A DNA stretch of 64,000 nt from Herpetosiphonaceae bacterium. GTDB taxonomy: Bacteria; Chloroflexota; Chloroflexia; Chloroflexales; Herpetosiphonaceae. Location of the stretch: contig BPHZ01000003.1 of NCBI GenBank assembly GCA_026003835.1, positions 333,655 through 397,654 on the forward strand, given 5' to 3'. Each line of letters starts with the position of its first letter. Position 1 is the first letter of the stretch. A model generated the notes under the pieces. The model made no database searches and was not told the origin of the DNA. It saw only the letters and a program-made list of their open reading frames with translations. Made by a program: the position numbers and the translations under genes. Positions 53,849 to 62,566 of this stretch are shown here, piece by piece.

Positions 53849-54769
53849 ATGAATCCGCTGGTCATGCTTGTTCCTGTTGTGATCTTTGTTGTCGTCGTTG
53901 GCACGTTCGCCGTTATAGCTCTGCGCAGGCGTGAGTCGGATATGATCGTCGACCGTCTGTCGCAGTACACCGAGCGTACGATGACGCTGGAAGAGCTTGA
54001 GCTGCAGCTGCCCTTCCGGGAGCGTGTGTTGATACCCCTAGCGACGCGAGTCCTCACGAAGCTGGGGAACCTGGCTTCACCGGGTAAGCAGAGTGAAAAG
54101 CTGCGGCAAAACCTGATGATGGCCGGCAATCCGGGGAACCTTACGCCGACGATGTTTATGGGCATAAGGATGGTCTCCGGTCTGGTCATCGGCGGCCTCT
54201 TTGTGTTGATCACCCTCAAGGCCGGTATGGAGCCGATCCAGATCGTGATGTACAGCGGGATCGGCTTGCTATTAGGCTTCCTCGTGCCGGCAATGTGGCT
54301 GGGTAGCCAGATCAAGAAGCGCAAGAAGGCCATCTTGAAGGCGCTGCCCGATGCGCTGGACCTGTTGACCATCAGTGTTGAGGCGGGCCTGGGCTTTGAC
54401 CTGGCCCTGCAGCGCGTGGCGGAGAAGTGGGATAATGAGCTGTGCCGTGAGTTCCGCCGCGTGCTCTCGGATTTGCAGCTGGGCATGCCGCATCGCGAGG
54501 CGCTGCGCGCCTTGGTCACAAGAACTGGTGTTGATGACGTGGCGACATTTGTCGCGGCTGTTATCCAGGCGCAGCAGCTCGGCGTGAGCATGGGCAAGAT
54601 TTTGAAGATCCAGTCCGACCAGCTGCGGCTGCGCCGCCGCCAGCGCGCTGAGGAGCAAGCCCAAAAGGCGCCGGTCAAGATGCTCTTCCCAATGGTGTTC
54701 CTGATCTTTCCAGCGATGTTTGTGGTGATCCTGGGGCCGGCTATTCCTCGTTTGATGAAATCACTATGA
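53849..54769 (+). CDS. tadC: TadC-like type II secretion F-domain membrane protein
   Basis: 306 residues. Helix at 5-27 (VMLVPVVIFVVVVGTFAVIAL), a pair near 105-150, and a T2SSF domain with KALPDALDLLTISVEAGLGFDLALQRVAEKW and ATFVAAVIQAQQLGVSMGKIL. A last helix (MLFPMVFLIFPAMFVVILGP) closes it. It partners TadB. The stop overlaps the DUF192 gene by four bases (ATGA). The ribosome-binding site is GGAGGGGG. Frame intact. Confidence 0.9.
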   Translation: MNPLVMLVPVVIFVVVVGTFAVIALRRRESDMIVDRLSQYTERTMTLEELELQLPFRERVLIPLATRVLTKLGNLASPGKQSEKLRQNLMMAGNPGNLTPTMFMGIRMVSGLVIGGLFVLITLKAGMEPIQIVMYSGIGLLLGFLVPAMWLGSQIKKRKKAILKALPDALDLLTISVEAGLGFDLALQRVAEKWDNELCREFRRVLSDLQLGMPHREALRALVTRTGVDDVATFVAAVIQAQQLGVSMGKILKIQSDQLRLRRRQRAEEQAQKAPVKMLFPMVFLIFPAMFVVILGPAIPRLMKSL

Positions 54770-55125
54770 GCGTCTCGATCGTCAATCTGACGCGAGGAAC
54801 TGTGCTGGCGGAGAGCGCGGAGCTGGCCGCCTCCTTCCTCGCTCGCGGCCTCGGTCTGATGGGCCGCCGCCGGCTATCCGAAGGCGGCGGCCTCATCCTC
54901 TACCCCACAAACAATATTCATATGCTCTTTATGCGCTTTCCGATCGACGCCGTTTTTGTTGATCGGGAGCATTACGTCGTCGGGGTGCGGCCCCACCTGC
55001 GTCCCTGGATCTCGATCGCCTGGTGCGGGCAGGCACGCTACACTATTGAGCTGCCGGTAGGCACAATTGCTGCCTCAGCTACAGAGATCGGCGACCGGCT
55101 GGAGCTGACTCCTCCACTACGCTAG
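54766..55125 (+). CDS. DUF192 protein
   Basis: 119 residues. The whole protein matches DUF192, whose signature here is FLARGLGLMGRRRL and YPTNNIHMLFMRFPIDAVFVDREHYVVGV, ending in a conserved Leu-Pro-x-G turn (ELPVGTI). The family forms a small beta barrel of unknown function and is often found next to Tad or archaeal-type pilus genes. The overlap with tadC supports cotranscription. No signal peptide is present. Confidence 0.85.
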   Translation: MSVSIVNLTRGTVLAESAELAASFLARGLGLMGRRRLSEGGGLILYPTNNIHMLFMRFPIDAVFVDREHYVVGVRPHLRPWISIAWCGQARYTIELPVGTIAASATEIGDRLELTPPLR

Positions 55126-55135
55126 CCGGGTACGC

Positions 55136-55165
55136 TTGACAGCCTGAAAAACGGCTCGCTATAAT
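55136..55165 (+). promoter_or_regulatory. sigma-70-type promoter for the VanW-like gene
   Basis: TTGACA (55136-55141) and TATAAT (55160-55165) are both perfect and 18 bases apart. The start of transcription should be near 55172, about 40 bases before the gene. Confidence 0.8.
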
Positions 55166-55210
55166 GGGCTCACCAGACGATGTCCCCTCCTCTCTATCGA
55201 GTGACCGGCA

Positions 55211-57118
55211 GTGATCGAGCAAGTGTTTCTGAGCGAACCGGTCGATCCATATGAGCAGGCGATTGCGCTGACGCGATCGGCGTTGGCGGCATTGCGCAGA
55301 GGTGATCGCCTTGCCGGCGAGCGGCTGCTGCGCGCTGCGCTCCGTCTCGATCCCAGTCTCGGCATTGCCTGGCTATGGCTGGGCGCGCTCAAGCAGGGCG
55401 CCCGGCGCTCGATGTGCCTACGCTGGGCACGTCTGACGATCCCTGATGCTGAGATTCCCACACTGGGCAGGCTGCGTAGGCAGCGTAAGCCGGCGCGACA
55501 GCGGGCGCTACGATCACTGAGGCTGACGGCCGGCGGTCTGATCGCTGCGCTGCTTGTTCTCGGCGGCTTTGAGCTGCGCTACTCTGACCGGATCTATCCA
55601 GGAGTTGCCGCGTTGGGCCGGCCATTGGCCGGCCAGACGCCGGAGCAGGCGGGCGCGGCTTTAGAAATGCTGCTGGCGGCGTGGGCGGAAATGCCCCTGG
55701 TCGTGCGGGTGGGTGAGGCCAGCTGGTCCGCACCGCTGGGAAGCCTGGCGCGCTTCGATGCCGGAGCACTGGCCGGCGATGCCTATAACGTGGGCCGTAG
55801 CGGCCCACTGGTGGGGCGGATTGCCGGGCATGCCCAAGGGATCCTGAATCCAGGCAGAGTGACGATCATCCCTGTCCTGGAGGAGGCCCAGGTCGAGAAA
55901 CTGATCGACGATCTGGCCGCGATCGTCGATCGGGAAGCGCGCCCGGCGCGATTTGTATTGGATGATACAGGCTTGCGGATTCTGCCTGAGGAGCATGGAC
56001 TGGCGCTCGATACTATCGCGGCGCGTGAAATGCTATACACGACGTGGGAGCGCCATCATTGGAGCGGAGATCCTGCGCCGCTGAGCGTTGTACTCCCAGT
56101 GCATCGTCTTGCGCCGGAGCTGACACAGGCAGAACTCGCTCCATTCCTCGGGCAGCTGCGGTATCAAACGGCACAGTCACTTGAGCTTTCCTGGGAGGCC
56201 GGCCGCTATGAGCTGGATCGCCTACCTTTGCTCGATCTGGCTACGCTGCCTGAGCCGGGCCGGCCATTTCGCGCCGATCGGGATGCTGTAGCCGCGGCAC
56301 TGCATATGCTGGCATCTGAGATCGATCGTCCTGCCCAGCCCTCCCGTCTGGTACGCGAGGGAAATAATGTGCGGGAATTCATCCCAGGCATACCAGGGCG
56401 GCGTCTTAACGTTCCGGCTGCGCTGGAGCTAGTGATGGAAGCGCTCGAACGAGGGCATCGAGCGGTGACCTTGCCCATCGATCGTATTGAGGCGCCGCCA
56501 GGCGAAGCCGAGGCGCTCGGCCTGGTGGCGGTGATCGGCGAGGGGAGATCACAGTTTGTCGGTTACTCATCACCAAACCGCGATCAAAATGTTCTGGTGG
56601 GCGGTAGCCGGTTCGATGGTCTGCTGATCCCGCCCGGAGGCGTGATATCGGCAGACGAAACGATTGGGCCGATTACCTGGGAGCAGGGCTACCGCTGGGG
56701 TGATATGATCGTTGGCGGCCAGCTGGTTCCGGCGCTGGGCGGCGGCATCTGCCAGGTATCGACGACCTTCTTCCGCGCGGCATTCTGGAGCGGGCTGGAG
56801 ATCCTGGAGCGGCATAATCATCAATGGCGGCTGCCCTGGTATGAGGTTGATGCCCCACCCGGAATGGATGCGACAATTGCGCTTGGCGGCCCCGATCTCA
56901 AAGTGCGTAACAACACCGGCCACTACCTGCTGATCAAGGTGACGACCGACCTGGAGCAGAAGACACAGCGCTTTACGATCTATGGAACTCCTCCCGGCTG
57001 GCGGGTTGAGATGCTTGGCCCTTCCTACAGGGATGGTGCAGTTGTGATCGGCCGGCGCGTGCTGAGTGGTGAACAGATAATCCTGGAGGATAGCTTTACG
57101 AGCTACTACTCACAGTGA
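55211..57118 (+). CDS. VanW-family protein with putative peptidoglycan-binding domain
   Basis: 635 residues. The N-terminus (about 1-85) looks TPR-like (QAIALTRSALAALRRGDRLAGERLLRAALR, then GIAWLWLGALKQGARRS). A membrane helix follows near residues 104-122 (LTAGGLIAALLVLGGFEL), then a PG_binding_4-type region (about 130-420) and a VanW domain (about 430-590; NVLVGGSRFDGLLIPPGGVISA, GGGICQVSTTFFRAAFWSGLEILERHNH). VanW and YoaR-type proteins act at the cell wall; the biochemical role is uncertain. The TPR-like head is unusual for the family. Start is GTG with no strong ribosome-binding site. Confidence 0.8.
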   Translation: MIEQVFLSEPVDPYEQAIALTRSALAALRRGDRLAGERLLRAALRLDPSLGIAWLWLGALKQGARRSMCLRWARLTIPDAEIPTLGRLRRQRKPARQRALRSLRLTAGGLIAALLVLGGFELRYSDRIYPGVAALGRPLAGQTPEQAGAALEMLLAAWAEMPLVVRVGEASWSAPLGSLARFDAGALAGDAYNVGRSGPLVGRIAGHAQGILNPGRVTIIPVLEEAQVEKLIDDLAAIVDREARPARFVLDDTGLRILPEEHGLALDTIAAREMLYTTWERHHWSGDPAPLSVVLPVHRLAPELTQAELAPFLGQLRYQTAQSLELSWEAGRYELDRLPLLDLATLPEPGRPFRADRDAVAAALHMLASEIDRPAQPSRLVREGNNVREFIPGIPGRRLNVPAALELVMEALERGHRAVTLPIDRIEAPPGEAEALGLVAVIGEGRSQFVGYSSPNRDQNVLVGGSRFDGLLIPPGGVISADETIGPITWEQGYRWGDMIVGGQLVPALGGGICQVSTTFFRAAFWSGLEILERHNHQWRLPWYEVDAPPGMDATIALGGPDLKVRNNTGHYLLIKVTTDLEQKTQRFTIYGTPPGWRVEMLGPSYRDGAVVIGRRVLSGEQIILEDSFTSYYSQ

Positions 57119-57141
57119 GGAGTAGCCATCACGGAGCGTGT

Positions 57142-58377
57142 ATGAGTGCAAAAGAGTTGCAGGAGGCTGGGGCTGGTAGACACAACTGGACCTGGCAGCG
57201 CGTTGCACGCATTGGCTTGATCCTGGTTGCCCTCTATGTGCTTGGGTGGTTGTTGTCGCGTGCCTGGAACGACCTTGTACCGTTTATCGTGGGTCTGATT
57301 CTCGCCTACTTGCTGTCGCCCTTGGTGCGGCGTCTGTCATACTGGATGCCTAAATGGCTGGCGATTCTGGTTGTCTACGTGATTGGATTCGGCGCCATCA
57401 TCATTACAGTCCTGCTGGTTGTCCCTCCGGCGATCAGGCAGGTGCAGGAGTTTGCTACCAATATTCCCAGCTGGTATCGCGAGTCGCTGGAGCCGCTGGC
57501 CGAGGATTGGCTGATCTGGTACGAGCGGAATATTCCAGAAAACGTTCAGGAGACCGTTAGCGAGCAGATTCAGAGGGCGCAGGAGACGCTCAAGGCTAAC
57601 GCGGCAGAATACGCCTCGCGCGTTACAAGTGGCGTGCTCAATGCCGTCACCGGAATCTTCCGGACAGTGATCTTCCTGCTGGGCTTCTTGATCATTCCCT
57701 TCTGGCTCTTCTATGTGCTGAAGGATCAGGAGCAGGGCAAGGTTGTGATCAACAAGCTGATTCCTGAGGAGATCCGTGCCGACTTCTGGGCAGTTGTCCA
57801 GATTATTGACCGCATCTTCAGCAGCTATATCAGAGGACAGCTACTGCTTGGTGGCATTGTCGCCATTCTCTCATTTGTGGGTCTGACGATTCTGAATCTG
57901 ATCGGCATCAATATCAACTATATTCTGCTGCTCAGTCTAATCGCCGGGGCAACCGAGCTTATCCCCGTTATTGGGCCAATCCTGGGCGCGATTCCAGCGA
58001 TTATCGTTGGCTTTGCCACGGCTGGAATGACGGGTGGGTTAGCGGTTACGGCGGTCTATGTGGTTGTGCAGCAGGTCGAGAATAACGTGCTTGTGCCGCG
58101 GATCATCGGCGGCGCCATAGAGATTCACCCGGCGGTATTGATGGTTCTGCTGGTGATCGCCGGTGCCATCTGGGGGCTGATTGGCGTTATCCTGGTTGCG
58201 CCTGTAGCAGCGGTTGCCCGTGATGTTTTCCTCTATCTGTACCAGCGTCTCAAAGAGACCGATCCTTCAGCGCCGAAGCCTGAGCGGGTGGAGACTCCCA
58301 AGGAAAAGGAAGAGGTGGTGCCGCAGCCCGAACAAGCGCCGCAACCTGAACAGGTGAGTGTCTCAGAGGAAGCCTGA
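57142..58377 (+). CDS. AI-2E/PerM-family transporter
   Basis: About 411 residues with seven to eight membrane helices. The family's diagnostic stretches are present: VPFIVGLILAYLLSPLVRRL near the start, LIIPFWLFYVLKDQEQGK, YIRGQLLLGGIVAIL, GATELIPVIGPILGAIPAIIVG and QQVENNVLVPRIIGGAIEIHP. The family includes sodium/proton antiporters and putative autoinducer exporters. The substrate cannot be told. The tail is Pro/Glu-rich (PQPEQAPQPEQ). GTG 57115 (overlapping the VanW stop) is an alternative start; ATG 57142 has GGAG in front. Confidence 0.85.
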   Translation: MSAKELQEAGAGRHNWTWQRVARIGLILVALYVLGWLLSRAWNDLVPFIVGLILAYLLSPLVRRLSYWMPKWLAILVVYVIGFGAIIITVLLVVPPAIRQVQEFATNIPSWYRESLEPLAEDWLIWYERNIPENVQETVSEQIQRAQETLKANAAEYASRVTSGVLNAVTGIFRTVIFLLGFLIIPFWLFYVLKDQEQGKVVINKLIPEEIRADFWAVVQIIDRIFSSYIRGQLLLGGIVAILSFVGLTILNLIGININYILLLSLIAGATELIPVIGPILGAIPAIIVGFATAGMTGGLAVTAVYVVVQQVENNVLVPRIIGGAIEIHPAVLMVLLVIAGAIWGLIGVILVAPVAAVARDVFLYLYQRLKETDPSAPKPERVETPKEKEEVVPQPEQAPQPEQVSVSEEA

Positions 58378-58420
58378 TTCGTGTAGGCCGGGGGCCATCT
58401 CTGCGCCCCGGCGATCAATG

Positions 58421-58493
58421 GTCATGGGGAGTCGGAGGGACGTAGCCCATCCGACTCCCCTTTTCTCATAAACATCAATATGGGTGACCACTA
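58421..58493 (+). repeat. CTAG-ended palindromic repeat; hairpin terminator after the AI-2E gene
   Basis: GGGGAGTCGGAGGG pairs with CCATCCGACTCCCC (one mismatch) around a nine-base loop; TTTTCT follows, so it can terminate the plus-strand gene. The right end (GGGTGACCACTAG) matches other members of the family and provides the stop codon of the convergent HD gene. A left end AATGGTCAT partly matches the inverted end. Confidence 0.65.
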
Positions 58494-58991
58494 GGTATCG
58501 ATGCTGAAGGCACGCCGCAGGGCGCCACGGCGTCGACGAGGCCGATAGAACGGATCGGTCTGCTTGAGCACGCGGCGCCGCTGGATGCTCTTCCCTGTCA
58601 GCAGGCCGCGGAGAAAATCTGCGAAATCAGCGAGTGAGGCAGCCTTATCGGCAACAGTAACAACCCAGCCCTCACGTGAAGTGGGGGCTGGGCCAAGTGG
58701 ATACATATGCGAGCGAATCGCCGCGCAGACAGCCTCATCTTCTCCGATTTCGGCGGCAAAGCGCGCTGCTACTTCGCCGTGATTCCAGAGCGTCCCATAG
58801 CGTGAATCGATATCGTGAATGACGGCAGCACGCGTACAGATGCGCGGATCTGCCTGCACAAGCCTGGCAAGCCGGTAGGAGTAGCGGGTCACGCGCATGA
58901 TGTGGTCGTGTTTGGGGATGCTGTGATGCATATGCAGCAGCGTTTCTCGGACTTTGGGATGTTCGATTAAGTCGCTGATGAACTCGTGCAT
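58491..58991 (-). CDS. HD-domain hydrolase
   Basis: 166 residues. HD-fold motifs: H in the early MHHSIPKHDHIMRV stretch, HD in AAVIHDIDSRYG (family VIHDI) and a conserved Asp in VTVADKAASLADF. Members are metal-dependent phosphohydrolases acting on nucleotides or other phosphoesters, and the substrate is unknown. A basic C-terminal tail (QRRRVLKQTDPFYRPRRRRGALRR) is present. ATG 58991 follows GGAGGAGAG; a longer version from 59060 is less likely. The stop codon lies in the right end of the dispersed repeat. Confidence 0.75.
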   Translation of the reverse strand: MHEFISDLIEHPKVRETLLHMHHSIPKHDHIMRVTRYSYRLARLVQADPRICTRAAVIHDIDSRYGTLWNHGEVAARFAAEIGEDEAVCAAIRSHMYPLGPAPTSREGWVVTVADKAASLADFADFLRGLLTGKSIQRRRVLKQTDPFYRPRRRRGALRRAFSIDT

Positions 58992-59181
58992 CGAACGAAC
59001 TCTCCTCCAGGATGGGACTACTGTAGGGCGTTGGGTAGGGCCAAATGAAGTATTACACACCGTAGAACGGCTCGTAGTTTAACATACTGCTTGGAAGGCG
59101 TCAATGAACCGAAAGTCCTGAGTCGCAGCATACCTCCGGCAGAAGCGGATCTCACCATCTGGGGTGATGGAACTGCTGCTC

Positions 59182-60190
59182 TCAGGGATCGCCGTCAACA
59201 GTATCGCTTTCTTTTTCTACCCTCTCCCCTGGCTGGGCGGAGCCATCCTGCGCGCTAAATCCGATCCGCAGCACCTCCTCGGCGGCGGTATAAGGGTCGA
59301 TCTCACGGCGCACCAATCGATCAATAAGTGATTCGCGAGCCTGCTGGCCGTACTGGTCACGCAGCCGCTGGAGCGCCGCTTCTTTGAGGATTGCCCGCAA
59401 CTCTCGTACCAGGCGTTGGCGCTCGCGGCCGGCGAGCAGCCCATGCTCGCGGAGATGGCGCAGATGGGCCTCAGCAGCATCGATGACTTCCGGAATACCC
59501 TGGCCCTGGCTGGCGATTGTCTTGACGATCGGCGGCGTCCAATTTTCGCGCGGATTCTGGCCGAGCTGCAGCATCATCCGCAGCTGGCGGACGACCCGAT
59601 CGGCGCCCTCGCGGTCGGCTTTATTGACCACAAAGACATCGGCGATCTCCAGGATACCCGCCTTAATCGCCTGGATTTCATCGCCCATGCCGGGCACTTC
59701 AACGACGATCACCGTATGTGCTTCACGGGCAATTTCAACCTCCGCCTGCCCTACGCCAACAGTTTCGACAATGACGACATCGAAGCCGGCGGCATCAAAG
59801 ACTTTGATGACATCACCGGTGGCGCGGGCAAGGCCGCCGAGGCTGCCCCTGCTGGCCATACTGCGAATGAAGACACCGCTGTCGCCGCCGAGGCTCTGCA
59901 TTCTAATCCGATCTCCAAGGATCGCCCCCCCCGCTGAAGGGCGAGGTCGGATCGACGGCGATAATGCCGACAGTCGCGCCGCGGCGGCGCCACTCCAGCG
60001 CCAGCTGGTTCACCAGCGTTGACTTCCCTGAACCGGGAGAGCCGGTGACGCCGACGATATGGGTGCGGCCAGTATCAGGAAAGATTGCGGCGATCAGCTG
60101 ACGCGCCTGCGGCGAGCCTCCCTCGATGATTGTGATGGCACGAGCAATGGCGCGGCGATCACCGCGGAGAAGACGCTCGACAAGCTCCAC
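59182..60190 (-). CDS. meaB: methylmalonyl-CoA mutase-associated GTPase MeaB (frameshift at a C8/G8 run)
   Basis: About 335 residues after correction. The first part has the helical head (MELVERLLRGDRRAIARAI), Walker A (GSPGSGKST) and AVDPTSPFSGG. The second part has DVVIVETVGVGQAEVEIA and FVVNKADREGADR (G4 NKAD). Eight C on the plus strand (59925-59932) break the frame; seven restore PFSGGAILGDRIRM. MeaB loads and protects the B12 cofactor of methylmalonyl-CoA mutase. The next gene upstream encodes a B12-binding domain, in agreement. The acidic C-terminal tail is normal. Confidence 0.92.
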
Positions 60191-60199
60191 GACGTCCTC

Positions 60200-60613
60200 C
60201 TACTCCCCGATTGGCGCCCGGCGGACGTTCTGGCGAATGAAGTCCACGATTGCGTGCGTCGAGGAGCCAGGGCGAAAGACCTCGGCGATGCCATAGCGTT
60301 CTTTGAGAGTCGTTGCATCCTCGTCCGAAATGATACCGCCTGCCACGACCATAATATCCTCGGCGCTCTGCTCTTTGAGCAGCTCCATCACCTTCGGCAA
60401 CAGGGTCATATGGGCGCCGGAAAGGATGGAGAGACCGATAACGTCAACATCTTCCTGAAGCGCCGCCTCAACAATCATCTGCGGGGTCTGCTGAAGACCG
60501 GTATAAATGACCTCCATACCTGCATCGCGCAAGGCGCGGGCAATAACTTTTGCGCCCCGATCGTGGCCGTCCAGGCCCGGTTTGGCGACGAGAACGCGGA
60601 TTGGGCGTTCCAT
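60200..60613 (-). CDS. mcmA2: B12-binding subunit of methylmalonyl-CoA mutase
   Basis: 137 residues consisting only of the C-terminal cobalamin-binding domain of methylmalonyl-CoA mutase. The D-x-H-x-x-G motif is in [12 protein letters not shown], with [16 protein letters not shown] and [17 protein letters not shown] after it. A separate B12-binding subunit is normal in archaea and some bacteria; the catalytic subunit must be elsewhere. ATG 60613 has AAGGAGG upstream. meaB follows ten bases downstream. Confidence 0.9.
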   Translation of the reverse strand: MERPIRVLVAKPGLDGHDRGAKVIARALRDAGMEVIYTGLQQTPQMIVEAALQEDVDVIGLSILSGAHMTLLPKVMELLKEQSAEDIMVVAGGIISDEDATTLKERYGIAEVFRPGSSTHAIVDFIRQNVRRAPIGE

Positions 60614-60655
60614 ACGATTCGTCCTCCTTGACGATGAACGTGATTGATCAAACAG

Positions 60656-61651
60656 CTACTTCTCTTCTCTGCGTCGGCGGGATGCCATACGGCCCATAAA
60701 GAGCTGGCCGATCGTCGGCCCGAGATCCTCGCGTCCCGGCGTTGGGCCGGGCTCTCCCGGCCGCTGATGAGGTGTGCGCTGGAGCCAGGCCTCACGCACC
60801 TGCCTGGCGTGATTGAACAGATCGTCCAGGGCCGCGGTATTTTGTTCGGCGATCGCCTCGCGGACTTCTACAAGAAAGCGGATGGTGTCGTTGATCCAGC
60901 GAGTAATGGCCGGTCCATTGGTCAGGCAAATATCACGGTGCATGGTCGGGTCGCCGGAGGCCAGGCGCGAGACATCGCGGAAGCCGGTTGCGGCCAGCGC
61001 CTGCATCTCAACCCAGCCGGGGCTACGGCTGGTCATCTCAACCAGGGCGGTGGAGAGCAGGAAGGGCAGGTGGCTGATCCCAGCGACATACGCATCATGC
61101 TCCTCAGGATCGAGGTAGTAAGGCTTGGCGCCGATGGTTTCGACAAGCGCCTGGGCTGTATCGACCGCCTCAGAGCGCGCCTGCGGGTCGGGACAGAGAC
61201 AATAGATCGCATCTTTGAAGAGATCGATACTAGCGGCATCGATGCCGGACTGCTCACTGCCGGCCATCGGGTGGCCCCCGACAAAGCTCGCCGTCCGGGG
61301 CAGCAGCTCGCGAGCCCAGCGCATCACCTGCGCTTTTGTGCTGGCGGTGTCGATAACCAGCGCACCCTGGTGAAGATGCGGCGCAATCTCAGCCATCACC
61401 TCGCGGACGGCCTGGACCGGCGTAGCAATGATCACAATGGCGGCTCTACCGGCGGCCTCCGCAGCGCTGGGGGCTTCCTCGTCGATGGCGAGACGCCCGC
61501 GCGCGGTCCGCATCGCCTGCTTATTGGCATCGTAGCCGATGATCCGAGCGCGGCCGAAAGGCGACTCTTTAGGATCGGCGGTGCCAAGCGCCAGTCCAAG
61601 CGAGCCACCAATCAGGCCGAGTCCAATAATAGCGATAGGAGTTTCTTTCAT
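60656..61651 (-). CDS. tyrA: prephenate dehydrogenase TyrA-like
   Basis: About 331 residues. An NAD-binding fold (IAIIGLGLIGGSLGLAL at residues 6-22) is followed by IVIIATPVQAVREVM and DTASTKAQVM. The active-site region GGHPMAGSEQSGIDAAS is typical of prephenate and arogenate dehydrogenases (tyrosine synthesis). No regulatory ACT domain is present. A Pro/Gly-rich tail closes the protein. The ATG is one base downstream of the stop of the membrane-protein gene. With aroC further upstream it forms an aromatic-amino-acid unit. Confidence 0.88.
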   Translation of the reverse strand: MKETPIAIIGLGLIGGSLGLALGTADPKESPFGRARIIGYDANKQAMRTARGRLAIDEEAPSAAEAAGRAAIVIIATPVQAVREVMAEIAPHLHQGALVIDTASTKAQVMRWARELLPRTASFVGGHPMAGSEQSGIDAASIDLFKDAIYCLCPDPQARSEAVDTAQALVETIGAKPYYLDPEEHDAYVAGISHLPFLLSTALVEMTSRSPGWVEMQALAATGFRDVSRLASGDPTMHRDICLTNGPAITRWINDTIRFLVEVREAIAEQNTAALDDLFNHARQVREAWLQRTPHQRPGEPGPTPGREDLGPTIGQLFMGRMASRRRREEK

Positions 61652-61652
61652 A

Positions 61653-62441
61653 TTAAACCTCTCTGCCTCCCAAGATAAAGATCTCGGTAACGCCAAGGAT
61701 GGCGATGAGCAGCAGCAGGCTCACCAGGGTTAGAGCCTGCATTGCTGCGAGGGCGACGACGCCGGCGACAAGCAGGCCAACCTCCGCAGCCTGGCGGGCA
61801 GCGCGCTGCACATCGAAGCGCGCCGGCCGGTGATGGTAGAGCCGCAGGCCAAGGGCATACATGGCAGGGATCATCGCCGCATCGACAGCCAGGAAAATGC
61901 CGACGAGCAAGATCAGGTAGACCGGCAGGTCGGGCAGGGAGAGTAACCAGGCATTTGGGGCGGGAACGAAGGCAAGCGTATAGAACATCAATCCCCAGCC
62001 GACCGTGCCGCGCCAGGCGAGCGAGGGGAGGCGCAGCGACCACTGTAGAGGCAGAAAGGTCAGCAGGCCAGCGATCAGCAGGAGCAGCCCATAGAGGGAG
62101 CGCTGTTGTAGACCGGCGGTGGGTTCGAACTGACCAAAGAGCAGCAAGAGAACGGCTGCGCCCCAGGCGAGGCCGGCGACAGATGCCAGGATCAGCGGGG
62201 GCCGGCGTACCTCGGGTGGAGCTGGAGACCGAACATCGAGGAGTCGGGCTGCGTCGAGAGGCTTTGGGCTGGCAGGAGGGATCGGCGTCGCCGGCCCGGT
62301 ATCCTGGCCTGGCCCAGACTCTGTCAGCGCCGCTTTTGCTGCGGCGCGACGCTCAGCGGCCCGTGCGTTCGCCCGCTCCAGCGCTCGCTTGAAACGCTGC
62401 CGCTGTTCTTCCCGATGCTGCTCTCTCGATTCTTGCTCCAT
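61653..62441 (-). CDS. membrane protein of unknown function with charged N-terminal helix
   Basis: 262 residues. The first 40 are a highly charged helix (QESREQHREEQRQRFKRALE) followed by a Pro-rich linker to about residue 85. Six hydrophobic helices come after (ASVAGLAWGAAVLLLLFG; SLYGLLLLIAGLLTFLPL; GLMFYTLAFVPAP; LILLVGIFLAVDAAMIPAM; LLVAGVVALAAMQAL; VSLLLLIAILGVTEIFIL). No family was recognised. It lies between aroC and tyrA and may be cotranscribed with both. GGGAAG is upstream of the ATG. Confidence 0.65.
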   Translation of the reverse strand: MEQESREQHREEQRQRFKRALERANARAAERRAAAKAALTESGPGQDTGPATPIPPASPKPLDAARLLDVRSPAPPEVRRPPLILASVAGLAWGAAVLLLLFGQFEPTAGLQQRSLYGLLLLIAGLLTFLPLQWSLRLPSLAWRGTVGWGLMFYTLAFVPAPNAWLLSLPDLPVYLILLVGIFLAVDAAMIPAMYALGLRLYHHRPARFDVQRAARQAAEVGLLVAGVVALAAMQALTLVSLLLLIAILGVTEIFILGGREV

Positions 62442-62466
62442 GACTTCCCTTGCCCGGCGTCGTGCT

Positions 62467-62566
62467 CTCGTGGATCACTACCGTACCGATGCTGAGGGAA
62501 GAGGGATCTAGAGGAGCTTCGCTCCTGCCAACCACCCCCAGCAATGTCTATGTGGATGACCACTAG
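62467..62566. repeat. MITE-like element, copy 2 (full length)
   Basis: A 100-bp element with inverted ends CTCGTGGATCAC and GTGGATGACCACTAG. It has a central GGAGC-TTC-GCTCC hairpin and aligns along its length with the element at 10589-10683. Its right CTAG contains the stop codon of the frame-corrected aroC. Confidence 0.7.
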
